Notes: generated from the letters alone by a model not told the origin. Shown: positions 17,316 to 25,600, counted from the stretch's first letter. The stretch is DNA of 55,272 nucleotides from Coriobacteriia bacterium (GCA_013334745.1 JAAXWY010000012.1:1-55272), one strand, 5' to 3'. Numbers and translations are program-made.

Positions 17316-18668
17316 CTAGTGCGGGATGAACGACGACGCGCTCTCGCGCTTCTGCTTGCCCGAGTAGGCTCTCGCCCGCACGTAGACGCGCCGTCCCGCA
17401 GCCGCTCCGCCGATGTTGCACGAAGTCGATGCGACGCCGCTCGAGTTCGTGACTGCGGTCAGCTTCTTGGTCCCCGAACCGAACTTCCAGTAGAAGGTGA
17501 CCGGCAGCCCTGCGACGGCCTTTCCTGCGGTGTTGCGAATGCGCACACGCGAGGTGATCGTGGAGTAGCGCTTGGGTCGCGTGTTGGACAGGCTCGACTT
17601 CATTCCCGAGAGCCCCGAGGCGAGCATCGGCGTCGGCATGAACCACGTGGCCGATGTCGCGACTTCGCTGCTCTGCACGGTCTTGGCGGTGAGCGCACGC
17701 TTTCTCATCAAGGAAACGCCGGCCCCGGGGACCTCCCACGTGTAGGCGAACCCGTTGGCGTCCGTGTAGGCGACGCGCGACTTGATGCCGCTGGCCAGCG
17801 GCCAGTTGAAGGTGACGCCCACGCCGGGCATCGGCTTGCCGTTCTCGTCGTAGCAGTAGACGTCGCTGCGGATGACGGCGCTGTGGCTGTCACTGCTTCG
17901 GGGGAAGTAGTAGTTCGGTCGCCACATACGCTGCTTCATCGTCGCCGGTGCTTGGGACAGACCCTCGCCCCTGGGGACTGCAGCGATGATGTCGGCGAGG
18001 TCGTTAACGGCTCGGTTGAGCACGAGACCCGTGTTGGTCTTGCCGATACCAGCGACGTTGTTGTTGTTCGCTCGATACGACGCGTTGAGATCCGCGTACT
18101 TCGTGCCGGCGTACGCGGCTGCGTGGAACGCTGAAGCTCTCACGTCGCTGACTGACCTACGGCTGCGTGGGCTGATCCAGCTCGACATGCTCGAGTAGCT
18201 GGGGGTCATGTCGTCGACTTCGTACTCGTACGGGGCGTGTCGCGGGTTGTTCGAGACGAATCCGGCTGTGGTCGTGTGGAACGGCTGGACCTCATCGGCA
18301 TAGTAGTGGGCCAGGCGACCGAGGTGCTCGCTCGCATCGGCGTAGTCACCGGCGTTGTACGCGGTCACGACCTGGTAGTACTCGTCCGAGACGGCTTGGG
18401 GGCCGCCACGCACGCCCACGCCGACGTGCCGGGGAACAGACGTCGGGGTGGCTCGGTAGTCGATGTCATCGGAGGCGTAGAGGGCGGCACGGACATCGAC
18501 CCAGTCTCCGCCTTGGCCGGCCAACGTGATCGCGTGGTCGAGTACCCAGTCATGGGTGCCGTAGTGCCAGTCGTCAGGACCACCGTTGCCCCACCCGAAC
18601 GCGGTCGACGACGTGGCTGCAACGAGCAGCACGGCGGCGGTCGCTATGACGGCTATCCTGCGCAACAT
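17316..18668 (-). CDS. secreted zinc phospholipase C-like protein with two Ig-like domains
   Basis: 450 aa from ATG 18668. The signal peptide MLRRIAVIATAAVLLVAATS ends at STAFG, leaving Trp26 as first mature residue, as in zinc phospholipases C where the N-terminal Trp binds zinc. Other ligands match by order: His39 (GTHDW), Asp68 or Asp70, then EHLGRLAHYYADEVQPFH giving His121, Asp125 and His131, then His144 and a Glu at 148-150 (HAPYEYE). Residues about 290-450 hold two Big_1-like domains (GKPMPGVGVTFNW with DANGFAYT; GKAVAGLPVTFYW with NSSGVAS). It could cleave phosphodiesters in lipids or in the glycerol-phosphate polymer made nearby; the latter is inference. A GTG at 18710 is possible but weaker. 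Confidence 0.68.
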   Translation of the reverse strand: MLRRIAVIATAAVLLVAATSSTAFGWGNGGPDDWHYGTHDWVLDHAITLAGQGGDWVDVRAALYASDDIDYRATPTSVPRHVGVGVRGGPQAVSDEYYQVVTAYNAGDYADASEHLGRLAHYYADEVQPFHTTTAGFVSNNPRHAPYEYEVDDMTPSYSSMSSWISPRSRRSVSDVRASAFHAAAYAGTKYADLNASYRANNNNVAGIGKTNTGLVLNRAVNDLADIIAAVPRGEGLSQAPATMKQRMWRPNYYFPRSSDSHSAVIRSDVYCYDENGKPMPGVGVTFNWPLASGIKSRVAYTDANGFAYTWEVPGAGVSLMRKRALTAKTVQSSEVATSATWFMPTPMLASGLSGMKSSLSNTRPKRYSTITSRVRIRNTAGKAVAGLPVTFYWKFGSGTKKLTAVTNSSGVASTSCNIGGAAAGRRVYVRARAYSGKQKRESASSFIPH

Positions 18669-18840
18669 CGAACTCACATCTCCCAGCGGGTCTGACGCAT
18701 GAATCTTCACTTCTGGTATCGGCCGCGGTGGGGGTGGGCATTAGCCACTCGGTTGATCGCACGCAGGCGAACGCATGATGAATGTGACGAGTGACACACT
18801 GCTTCGGCGTGTCTCGCGCGTACGTGCCCACGCGGCACGG

Positions 18841-20550
18841 TCACAGGCTTTCGCCCACGACGCAGTTGCGTCCGGCGTGCTTCGCGGCGTACAGGGCGCG
18901 GTCTGCGCGCTCAATGAGGTCGTGCATGTCCTGGTGTGATCCCGGGCCGACGCTCGCGACCCCGATGCTGACCGTGATCGGAATCGACGCGCCGCGGTAT
19001 CGTACGGGCTCGGACTCGATGGCGTTGCGCAGTCGCTCGGCGATGTCCTTGGCCTTCTCGGCGCCGGTGCCCGCGAGTAGGACGAGGAACTCGTCGCCGC
19101 CATAGCGGACCGGCGTATCGGCATCGCGGGCGTTCTCGCGCAGCAGGCGCGCGATCGAGACCAGCGCCCGGTCGCCGGCGAAATGCCCGTGCGTGTCGTT
19201 GATCTCCTTGAAGTGATCGATGTCGATGAGGATCAGCGACGCGCGATGGCCCTGCGCCATCTCTCGACGCAACTCCTGCGAGAGCACCGAGACGTGCCGT
19301 CGGTTGAACAGGCCCGTAAGCGCGTCGAGCGATGCCTGGGCCTCGAGCTCCGCTTGTGCGATTCGGCGTTGCTCGACCTCCTGCTCGAGTGCAAGGCTGC
19401 GCAGCCGATGAATCTCGGCATCCTTGCGCGCCGTGGCTACTTCGTGCTCGACCTGCAGGTTGGCGAGCCGGCTCGAGGTCTCCTCGTTGAGGCGGATACG
19501 CTCCAGGTCGTGGAATCGGCGGTAGTGCTCGAGAGCGGCGCCGAGCTCGCCCCGCTGCTCCTGGACGCGCGATAGCAGCTCATGGCAGTAGAACTCCTCG
19601 ATCGACCGCCCGTGCCTCGTGTTGATGGCAAGTGCATCGCGTGCGGCGGCCAGCGCGTCGTCGAGGCGGCCCTGTTGGAGCGCGATGAGGGCGGTCGTGT
19701 AGAGCGCGTCACCCCGATCAGGCTCGGAATGGTGCTCACCGGCAAGCCGTAGGCTGCGCAGCGAGTAGGCCGCGGCGGTATCGAGATCACCGGTGCGACG
19801 GTGAACCTCGGCCAACGTATCGAGGACGCCCATGAGCAGGTAGGTGAGGCCGTGCTCTTCGCTGATGCGCATGGCCTCAAGCGCGACTTCGAGCGCCTCG
19901 TCGAACTGGTCGAGGTCCATGAGGCTGTACGTCATGTTGTTCATGGTCAGCGCGGCGCCGAGTTCGTCGCCGAGCTCGTGCTGAATCGCGATGGCCCGTC
20001 GCTGAAGATAGAGCGCGAGCGAAGCGCGCGACGTGGCGTGGTACACGTTCGCGATGCGGTCCATGACGTACGCGGCCAGACTGCGGTCGTTGATCTTCTC
20101 GGCGATGTCTTGCGCGACGAGTAGCCGATTCATCGCGTCCACGTAGTCGCCCAAGAGGTAGTGCGCCCACCCCATCGTGACGTAGAGGTCGCCGAGCATC
20201 GGGCTGGGGTCGTGTGAGTCGAGTAGCGCCAGCGCCTCGGATGCGTGCTGCATCGCATTGTCGGCTTCGCCCAGCGCGGCGCACCGGTGGGCGAGCAGCG
20301 CCAGCGCCGAGGCCATGCCGTAGCGGTACTGATTACCACCCGGATCCACCTGACATGCGATCTCGTAGGCTTCCTCCGCCAGCGTGCCCACCAGGTCGTA
20401 GTCGAGCCGCTTGAACCGTGTCGCGTCGCCGATGAGCTCGTCGACGTGTGCGACCTGATCCGAGACAGGCGGCTGTGCCACTCCCGAGCTTGGCGCGAGA
20501 CAGTCGCCGTTGGCTGATTGGGCTTGGGTGGATCGCTGTGTGGCTTTCAT
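18841..20550 (-). CDS. TPR-repeat GGDEF diguanylate cyclase
   Basis: 569 aa, no membrane span, so cytoplasmic. Residues about 30-350 form tandem tetratricopeptide-like helical repeats (YVTMGWAHYLLGDYVDAMNR; AYVMDRIANVYHATSRASLA; ELGAALEHYRRFHDLERIRL). A coiled-coil linker (ATARKDAEIHRLRSLALEQE and following) leads to the GGDEF domain: DALTGLFNRRHV, LILIDIDHFKEINDTHGH and the intact active site GGDEF at 484-488. An RxxD inhibition site (Arg475-Asp478) is also intact, so it should make cyclic di-GMP and be product-inhibited. The TPR part presumably binds a protein partner. The gene stands between the surface-polymer exporter block and the nonulosonate genes on the same strand. Confidence 0.92.
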   Translation of the reverse strand: MKATQRSTQAQSANGDCLAPSSGVAQPPVSDQVAHVDELIGDATRFKRLDYDLVGTLAEEAYEIACQVDPGGNQYRYGMASALALLAHRCAALGEADNAMQHASEALALLDSHDPSPMLGDLYVTMGWAHYLLGDYVDAMNRLLVAQDIAEKINDRSLAAYVMDRIANVYHATSRASLALYLQRRAIAIQHELGDELGAALTMNNMTYSLMDLDQFDEALEVALEAMRISEEHGLTYLLMGVLDTLAEVHRRTGDLDTAAAYSLRSLRLAGEHHSEPDRGDALYTTALIALQQGRLDDALAAARDALAINTRHGRSIEEFYCHELLSRVQEQRGELGAALEHYRRFHDLERIRLNEETSSRLANLQVEHEVATARKDAEIHRLRSLALEQEVEQRRIAQAELEAQASLDALTGLFNRRHVSVLSQELRREMAQGHRASLILIDIDHFKEINDTHGHFAGDRALVSIARLLRENARDADTPVRYGGDEFLVLLAGTGAEKAKDIAERLRNAIESEPVRYRGASIPITVSIGVASVGPGSHQDMHDLIERADRALYAAKHAGRNCVVGESL

Positions 20551-20672
20551 AGGGATCGCCGCCTGAGTAGGGTCTCGTACCGGGATACTACCCCCGCTTC
20601 ATAGATGTTCAGACAGCGGTGCACCGGAATGTGACGAATATCACAATACGCCGATGCAGGCAGGAGTGCAGT

Positions 20673-22667
20673 CTACTGCGCGTCCGCGACACCAAGACGT
20701 TTGGCTGCGCGGGCGAGTCGGCCGCGATACAGCCCGATGAACCACCGCAGCGATCGCCGCTTCCACCCACCGCGACGCGGGGCCGCGGGCACGTCGCGCT
20801 GAACGGCCGCGTACTCCTCACACAGTGCCCTGGCGTCATCGATCTGGCCGAGCCGGATCAGCGCACGCATCTTGTAGTAGACGAGCACTTCGAAGTCGGG
20901 ACGACCCTCCACGTCGACGACGCTGAGCGCCTGATCCTTCCCGTAGAGATTGAGGAAGAACAGGATCGCGTTGGGCAGCCAGATGGTGTCCGCGTTCGAG
21001 AGTGTGACCTTGATGTTGCGGTCCTTACGCAGGATTCGACATGGCTCCTGCAGCGATATCGAGAATGACTCGACGAAGTGCTTGGCCGCGCTGAAGGGGC
21101 GTCGCTTCTTCAAGTACATCCGGCCGATGTTGTACTCGAGGCTGGCAGGTACGACGACGGGGCCGGCATAGCCCATCAGTTCGTCGTAGCGACGTCCCTT
21201 GAACAGGTAGTCGAAGTAGTAGTCCTGTACGAGTGGATCCGATGCGACGCCCTCGGGGTGGTTCTCGAAGTAGTCGGTCTTCATCTCCCGGATCAGGGCG
21301 CGCAGCTCTCGGACGTGAGTGTTGACGTCATCGTCGGTGTCCTCGGGATTCATGCGCAGATCCCAGACGGGCAACACCTGGCTCATGTCGAGCACATAGC
21401 CGAGGCACCGGTTGTCGTAGACGGCGGACTGGGCGACGCTGTTGAGTCCGCGGAACAGCCGCCGATTCAGCCGCACCTGCGTCGAACCTGCCGGAAGGGT
21501 GTCGAGCGACTCCACGTCGCTCATGAACTGCTCGAATGTCAGCTCGAAGCCGGTGGCGAACAGGTGCCCCTGCCGCAGGACGACCTCCTCGATTCGCTCC
21601 AACAGATCCGCGACGCGGGGCGCCGCGGGGGTATCGGAATCGTGGAACTCGGCCTGGACATACGCCTCGGCGACGTAGCTGAAGGGGGCAGGCCCCTCCA
21701 TCAAGTCGCGCCGGTCGTGCAGGCAGCCTGTCTCGGCGAGGTGTTCATAGGCGGCCGCGACACGCTGCTTGCGCACGTCGAACACGTCGACGGAGTCGAG
21801 CCCATCGATCAGCAGCAGCGGGAGACCGAGCGCGGCGGCGTCGAGGTGCGCCGTGCTCCACGTGGTGATCATCGCGTCGAACTCGAGAATGAGCTCTTCG
21901 AGGATGGTCGGCTCGTGGATGAGGATGAGGTTGTCGGGCTTGTCCGGCAGGTGGGCGTAGAGGTGATCCGAGATGCTATGGAGGTGCACGCCCTCCTCGC
22001 TGGGGAGGTAGCGGGGCTTGATGTGAAACGTCATCTCGGGGTTGTTGCGCGCGATGGCCATGAGCGTCTCGCCGAGCTGGTCCTTGCCGGCCTCGCCCAG
22101 CGGGTAGGCGCCCTGATCGACGATGAGTACCTTGCGGATCTGATCGAGCGGGACCGGCTCGCGACTCTCACGGAGGCGGATCAGCGGGTCGTACTGCGGG
22201 TTGCCCACAGCGACCATGTTGTAGCGCAGGCCGTTGTCCTCGAACTCTCGGAACTTGCGCTCACTTGATGCGAGCACGAGGTCCGGCGGGTTTCGCATCG
22301 TCACCGAGGAGAACAGCGTTGCGAATGAGATGAGGAACTTCTGCTTGTCACGGATGGCGCCATACAGTGCCTTGCTGCCCCGCTGCACAAACGGACCTGT
22401 GAAGACGAAGTCGACGGCGTCGAGATCCGATACAGGGTAGTTGCGCACCGGCACCATGGGGATCTCGTCATTGATGAACATCTTGTTGTTCACACTGTCG
22501 CGCTCGTTCTCGACGACAACCGTGCACGTGTGACCGCGACGCTCGAGCTCGTGAACGAGCTCGACGTACGCGTAGTTAGTGGAGTCGTAGGCGCCCACGA
22601 ACAGCACGTTGAGGGCGCGCTCGGGTGCGGGCGTAGCGGGTTGCTCGTCGAACGCGGGGTCGTGCAT
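20673..22667 (-). CDS. large GT-B-like transferase of unknown specificity, candidate nonulosonyltransferase
   Basis: 664 aa, last gene of the nonulosonate operon; its ATG overlaps the NeuA-HAD stop by one base. I do not recognise a named family. The N-terminal 360 residues look like a GT-B or CDP-glycerol-transferase-like fold: ALNVLFVGAYDSTNYAYVEL with a Rossmann start, VLIVDQGAYPLGEAGKDQL, TFHIKPRYLPSEEG (compare the KPH motif), then FDAMITTWSTAHLDAAALGL (compare ITDYSS). The C-terminal 280 residues are mostly helical (YYFDYLFKGRRYDELMGYAG; EYNIGRMYLKKRRPFSAAKH) and TPR-like, ending in a basic tail. Position after NeuB and NeuA makes it the obvious enzyme to use the CMP-sugar. Alternatives are a phosphopolyol transferase or a helper protein. 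Confidence 0.55.
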   Translation of the reverse strand: MHDPAFDEQPATPAPERALNVLFVGAYDSTNYAYVELVHELERRGHTCTVVVENERDSVNNKMFINDEIPMVPVRNYPVSDLDAVDFVFTGPFVQRGSKALYGAIRDKQKFLISFATLFSSVTMRNPPDLVLASSERKFREFEDNGLRYNMVAVGNPQYDPLIRLRESREPVPLDQIRKVLIVDQGAYPLGEAGKDQLGETLMAIARNNPEMTFHIKPRYLPSEEGVHLHSISDHLYAHLPDKPDNLILIHEPTILEELILEFDAMITTWSTAHLDAAALGLPLLLIDGLDSVDVFDVRKQRVAAAYEHLAETGCLHDRRDLMEGPAPFSYVAEAYVQAEFHDSDTPAAPRVADLLERIEEVVLRQGHLFATGFELTFEQFMSDVESLDTLPAGSTQVRLNRRLFRGLNSVAQSAVYDNRCLGYVLDMSQVLPVWDLRMNPEDTDDDVNTHVRELRALIREMKTDYFENHPEGVASDPLVQDYYFDYLFKGRRYDELMGYAGPVVVPASLEYNIGRMYLKKRRPFSAAKHFVESFSISLQEPCRILRKDRNIKVTLSNADTIWLPNAILFFLNLYGKDQALSVVDVEGRPDFEVLVYYKMRALIRLGQIDDARALCEEYAAVQRDVPAAPRRGGWKRRSLRWFIGLYRGRLARAAKRLGVADAQ

Positions 22668-23842
22668 CAGACCCGGTTCCGAGCAGCGATGATCATCTCG
22701 GCGACCTCGCGAATGGCACCCTCGCCACCGCGAGCATGGGTGACGTACGTGGCCGCGGCCTTGACCTCGGGCATGCCGTCACTCACGCTGCAGCCGAATC
22801 CGACGGCCTTGATGACCGCGAGGTCCATCAAGTCGTCACCCACGTATGCGACCTCGTCGAGCGTGATGCCGCGTTTCGCGCACAACTCCGAGACGATCGC
22901 GAGCTTGTCGTGGACGCCCATGTGCAGCTCGTCGAGCTTGAGCTTCTCGGCGCGGCGTCGTACGAGATCGACGTTCTCGGCGGTGATGATCCCGACCGTG
23001 AGTCCGGCCTCGCGCAACATGGCGAAGCCCATGCCGTCTCGGGTGTTGAACTTCTTGAGTTCGTCGCCGTGCTCTGAGTAGTACATCCCGGCGTCGGTGA
23101 GCACGCCGTCACAGTCTGTGAGCAGCGCCTTGATGCCAGCGAGGTTCGCGGCAGGCGCGACATCGATGCCGGTGCGCCTCGCGAGCAGCGCTTCGGCGAT
23201 GATCCAGTCGTCGGGCTCGTCGATTTCGAAGTACGACGCTTCGTCCATCTCGGCGAGCGCGATGCGCCCCGAGAGGCGGCAGCCGGTTTCGAGCAGGGCC
23301 GCACGCGACGTGACGTAGAACGCGCCGTTCTCGACCAGGTGGCCATCGAACTCCTGGCGACGCGGCCGAGCGTTGTAGTCGTAGTTCACCGGGCGAGCGC
23401 CCTCGGGGGCGTCCTCCCACAGGAAGCGTTTCTGGCGCACGACCGACAGAACGCTGTCCGCTCCCGCAGCGTAGGCGGCGATGCCCCGGCTGAGGTCGTC
23501 GGCGGCGAGAAGCGGCGAGGTCGCCTGGATGAGCACCATCGCATCGAAGTCGTCGTGTGCGGAAGCGTACTCGAGCATCACAGCCTCGGTGCCGGCGGTG
23601 TCACTCGCGCTCTCGGCTGATCGGCGATGCACGACGAGCTTGGCCGAGCCGAACGCGTTGGCCGCAGCCTCGATCTCGTCGGAGTCCGTCGATATCACGA
23701 TGCGGTCGATATCAGGGCAGGCGTCGGCGGCCGCAATCGTCCAGTGGACGAGCGGCCGCCCCGCCATCTCCTTGATGTTCTTGAGGGGGATGGACTTGCT
23801 GCCCCCGCGCACCGGGATGAACGCTGTGTAGCGTTCGCTCAC
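22667..23842 (-). CDS. neuA: CMP-nonulosonate cytidylyltransferase fused to HAD phosphatase
   Basis: 391 aa, two enzymes in one chain. Residues 1-225 are an acylneuraminate cytidylyltransferase: FIPVRGGSKSIPLKNIKEMA is the nucleotide-binding start, followed by VISTDSDEI, LIQATSPLL and FEIDEPDDW. Residues about 238-391 are a KdsC-like HAD phosphatase: Asp243 and Asp245 in LTDCDGVLTD, GIITAEN, KLDELHMGVHDK and VAYVGDDLMDLAV. The pair fits a route where a 9-phosphate nonulosonate is dephosphorylated and then activated with CTP, as in animal-type CMP-sialic acid synthesis. GTG start overlaps the NeuB stop (TAGTG). A CMP-KDO role is possible in principle, but the NeuB partner argues for a nine-carbon acid. 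Confidence 0.85.
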   Translation of the reverse strand: MSERYTAFIPVRGGSKSIPLKNIKEMAGRPLVHWTIAAADACPDIDRIVISTDSDEIEAAANAFGSAKLVVHRRSAESASDTAGTEAVMLEYASAHDDFDAMVLIQATSPLLAADDLSRGIAAYAAGADSVLSVVRQKRFLWEDAPEGARPVNYDYNARPRRQEFDGHLVENGAFYVTSRAALLETGCRLSGRIALAEMDEASYFEIDEPDDWIIAEALLARRTGIDVAPAANLAGIKALLTDCDGVLTDAGMYYSEHGDELKKFNTRDGMGFAMLREAGLTVGIITAENVDLVRRRAEKLKLDELHMGVHDKLAIVSELCAKRGITLDEVAYVGDDLMDLAVIKAVGFGCSVSDGMPEVKAAATYVTHARGGEGAIREVAEMIIAARNRV

Positions 23843-24717
23843 TACTCGGCCTCGCGGTACTTCAGCTTCACCCGCTGGACCATCTCGATGTCGAGAACCT
23901 CCGCGGACTTGTAGGTGAGCGCCTTGTGGACGGCCTCCAGGTCACGCTTGAGCTTGCGCAGGCCCTCGGGCTCGAGCGAAGCAGCGTGGTCGGTGCCCTT
24001 CCAGGTGCGGTCGAGCGTGTAGTGACGCTCGATGATGTGCGCGCCCAGCGTGTAGGCGGCGGTGTCGACGGCGATGCCGAGGTGGTGTCCCGAGAAGCCG
24101 ATCGACTTGACGATGCCGTCGTAGGCCGTCTTGAGACGGTTGATCTCGAGCAGGCAGATGTCCTCGAACGGCACCGGGTAACCCGAGGTGCAACTGAAGA
24201 CGACGAGGTCCTTGGCGCGACCCTTCGAGACGAAGAGGTCGATGATCTGCTTCTCTTCCTCAAGCGTCGTCATGCCGACCGAGATCTGAATCTCGCCGGG
24301 GAAGTTGTCGCACAGCCAGTTGAGCATCTCGAAGTGCGTGTTGCACGCCGAGGGGATCTTGATGGTGGTCGGATTCAGCGACGCGATCTCCATGGCGGAG
24401 GTCAGGTCCCACACGGAGGTGGAGTAGACCAGACCGAACTCCTCGCACCATGTCTTGAGCTGACGGTGCTGCTCGACGTCGAGCTCCAGGTACTCGCGGT
24501 GAGCGCCATAGGTGTCACCGTAGGAGTTCGCCGGATTGGGGTGGGGAGCGTTGTACTGCTCGGGAGTGAGCAGCTCCTTGTTGTTGCGCTTCTGGAACTT
24601 GACCGCATCGACCTTACAGTAGACCGCGGCTGTCTTGATGAGCTCATAGGCGAGATCCATCTCGCCCTTATGGTTACAGCCGATTTCCGCAATGATGTGA
24701 GACGGCTCGTAGGCCAC
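23842..24717 (-). CDS. neuB: NeuB-family nonulosonate synthase without SAF domain
   Basis: 291 aa, against 335-350 for ordinary NeuB. The TIM-barrel part is complete: IIAEIGCNHKGEMDLAYELI, DAVKFQKRNNKELLT, IKIPSACNTHFEMLNWL, ISVGMTT, CTSGYPVPFED, IGFSGHHLGI, GAHIIERHYTLDR and KGTDHAASLEPEGL. It would condense phosphoenolpyruvate with an N-acyl-mannosamine-like sugar or its 6-phosphate. The chain stops after KSAEVLDIEMVQRVKLKY and REAE, so the C-terminal SAF/antifreeze-like domain that lids the active site in the partner subunit is absent. The stop lies in a clean TAGTG junction with neuA, so this looks designed rather than broken. GTG start with AAGGAGG six bases upstream. Product identity (Neu5Ac, Kdn, legionaminate or other) is open. 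Confidence 0.88.
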   Translation of the reverse strand: MAYEPSHIIAEIGCNHKGEMDLAYELIKTAAVYCKVDAVKFQKRNNKELLTPEQYNAPHPNPANSYGDTYGAHREYLELDVEQHRQLKTWCEEFGLVYSTSVWDLTSAMEIASLNPTTIKIPSACNTHFEMLNWLCDNFPGEIQISVGMTTLEEEKQIIDLFVSKGRAKDLVVFSCTSGYPVPFEDICLLEINRLKTAYDGIVKSIGFSGHHLGIAVDTAAYTLGAHIIERHYTLDRTWKGTDHAASLEPEGLRKLKRDLEAVHKALTYKSAEVLDIEMVQRVKLKYREAE

Positions 24718-24796
24718 CAGTTGCCTCCTTCAGTCGTCGCCGAACCTCGAGCGAGGTTCGCCCGCAGGCAGTATACCGCCAAATGCCCCCATCGAT

Positions 24797-24852
24797 GACG
24801 CGGTTGACGACTCGACAACCGCGTCGGCCGGGCGGCCCGTTCGGCCGCCCGG
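24797..24852 (-). terminator. tandem stem-loops upstream of neuB
   Basis: Two perfect 10-bp hairpins follow each other: 24828-24837 with 24843-24852 (five-base loop) and 24797-24806 with 24816-24825 (nine-base loop). They lie downstream of the small gene ending at 24865 and upstream of neuB (start 24717), so they likely end the former transcript and isolate the nonulosonate operon. Confidence 0.65.
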
Positions 24853-24864
24853 AAACCGAGGCGC

Positions 24865-25113
24865 CTACGCCATGCCGGCGAGCGCGTGCTGCGGAGGCGG
24901 TGTGTACGTTCGGACGGAGAAGCCTGCGCGACGCAGGGTGCGCAGTATCTGCGTGACACTGGCGACACTCTCGTCGTAAAGCACCGAGACCAGGTGGATC
25001 GAGCGGATCGACGCGACGTCCTTCACGCCGTCCATGATGCGAACGAGCATCTCGGCGAGGCCGGCCTCGTATTCGTCACGAAGTCCTTCGATGAGGATGT
25101 GTACGGCTTTCAT
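24865..25113 (-). CDS. small HMA-like fold protein without metal cysteines
   Basis: 82 aa from ATG 25113, supported by GAGGAG five bases upstream. The chain MKAVHILIEGLRDEYEAGLA then GVKDVASIRSIHLVSVLYDE and SVASVTQILRTLRRAGFSVR follows the beta-alpha-beta-beta-alpha-beta order of heavy-metal-associated domains. The last helix-strand (ILRTLRRAGFSV) is typical of them. The metal motif CxxC after the first strand is missing, and the protein has no cysteine at all, so it should not bind copper in the usual way. A ligand-binding or protein-binding role is possible. Fold assignment is by eye. Confidence 0.65.
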   Translation of the reverse strand: MKAVHILIEGLRDEYEAGLAEMLVRIMDGVKDVASIRSIHLVSVLYDESVASVTQILRTLRRAGFSVRTYTPPPQHALAGMA

Positions 25114-25155
25114 GGCTACTCCTCGAATGGTCGCGCGGGGCATCGCGCGCGGTTG

Positions 25156-25185
25156 CAGGACGGGTGTGAGATCACGCCCGTCCTG
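25156..25185 (-). terminator. 13-bp stem-loop overlapping a stop codon
   Basis: Bases 25156-25168 pair with 25173-25185 around a four-base loop, with one G-T pair. The stop codon of the minus-strand gene ending at 25172 lies inside it, so it looks like that gene's terminator. Confidence 0.65.
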
Positions 25186-25600
25186 GCTGGCCCCTCGTTC
25201 GGGAAGCCTTCGATTCGAGGTGGAGCAGCGAGCTCGCAGCCTCCGAGATGGTGCAGACGTGCGCGATGGGCCGAGGGATCGAGGCCGCTGCGTGCAGCGC
25301 GGCTGCGGTGCGCGCGGCGCCGTCATCGGCGAACGCTGCGCTGGACGCGCCCTCCGCGAGCTTGACCGAGAGTACCGGACGAAGCGGCTTGCGATGCGGG
25401 GCGTGGGGAGCGCCAGGGGGAATCGGGTGGGACGAGGTCGTGGCGATCGACGGTCCGGAAAGCGAGGGGGCGGCAGCAGGTGCGCTGCCGAAGAGCGATG
25501 CGAACGCGAGCGACATACAGAGGACTGCAGCCGCAGCGGTACCCGCAACGACGGTCATCCGCCGTGTGTTGCTGGGCGTATCCCCCTCGCGTCGCTTCAT
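25172..25600 (-). CDS. membrane-anchored or secreted hypothetical protein
   Basis: 142 aa from ATG 25600, which has GGGAG eight bases upstream; the frame is open to 25651. A basic N-terminus (MKRREGDTPSNTRRM) and one hydrophobic segment (VVAGTAAAAVLCMSLAFASL) give a signal peptide or anchor. A Pro/Ala/Ser/His-rich spacer follows (SHPIPPGAPHAPHRKPLRP). The C-terminal part reads as a short helical region (FADDGAARTAAALHAAASIP), a single Cys (AHVCTISEA) and a polar end. I recognise no family. It is followed by the HMA-like small gene 58 bases downstream, behind a strong hairpin, so they need not be co-transcribed. Confidence 0.55.
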   Translation of the reverse strand: MKRREGDTPSNTRRMTVVAGTAAAAVLCMSLAFASLFGSAPAAAPSLSGPSIATTSSHPIPPGAPHAPHRKPLRPVLSVKLAEGASSAAFADDGAARTAAALHAAASIPRPIAHVCTISEAASSLLHLESKASRTRGQPGRA

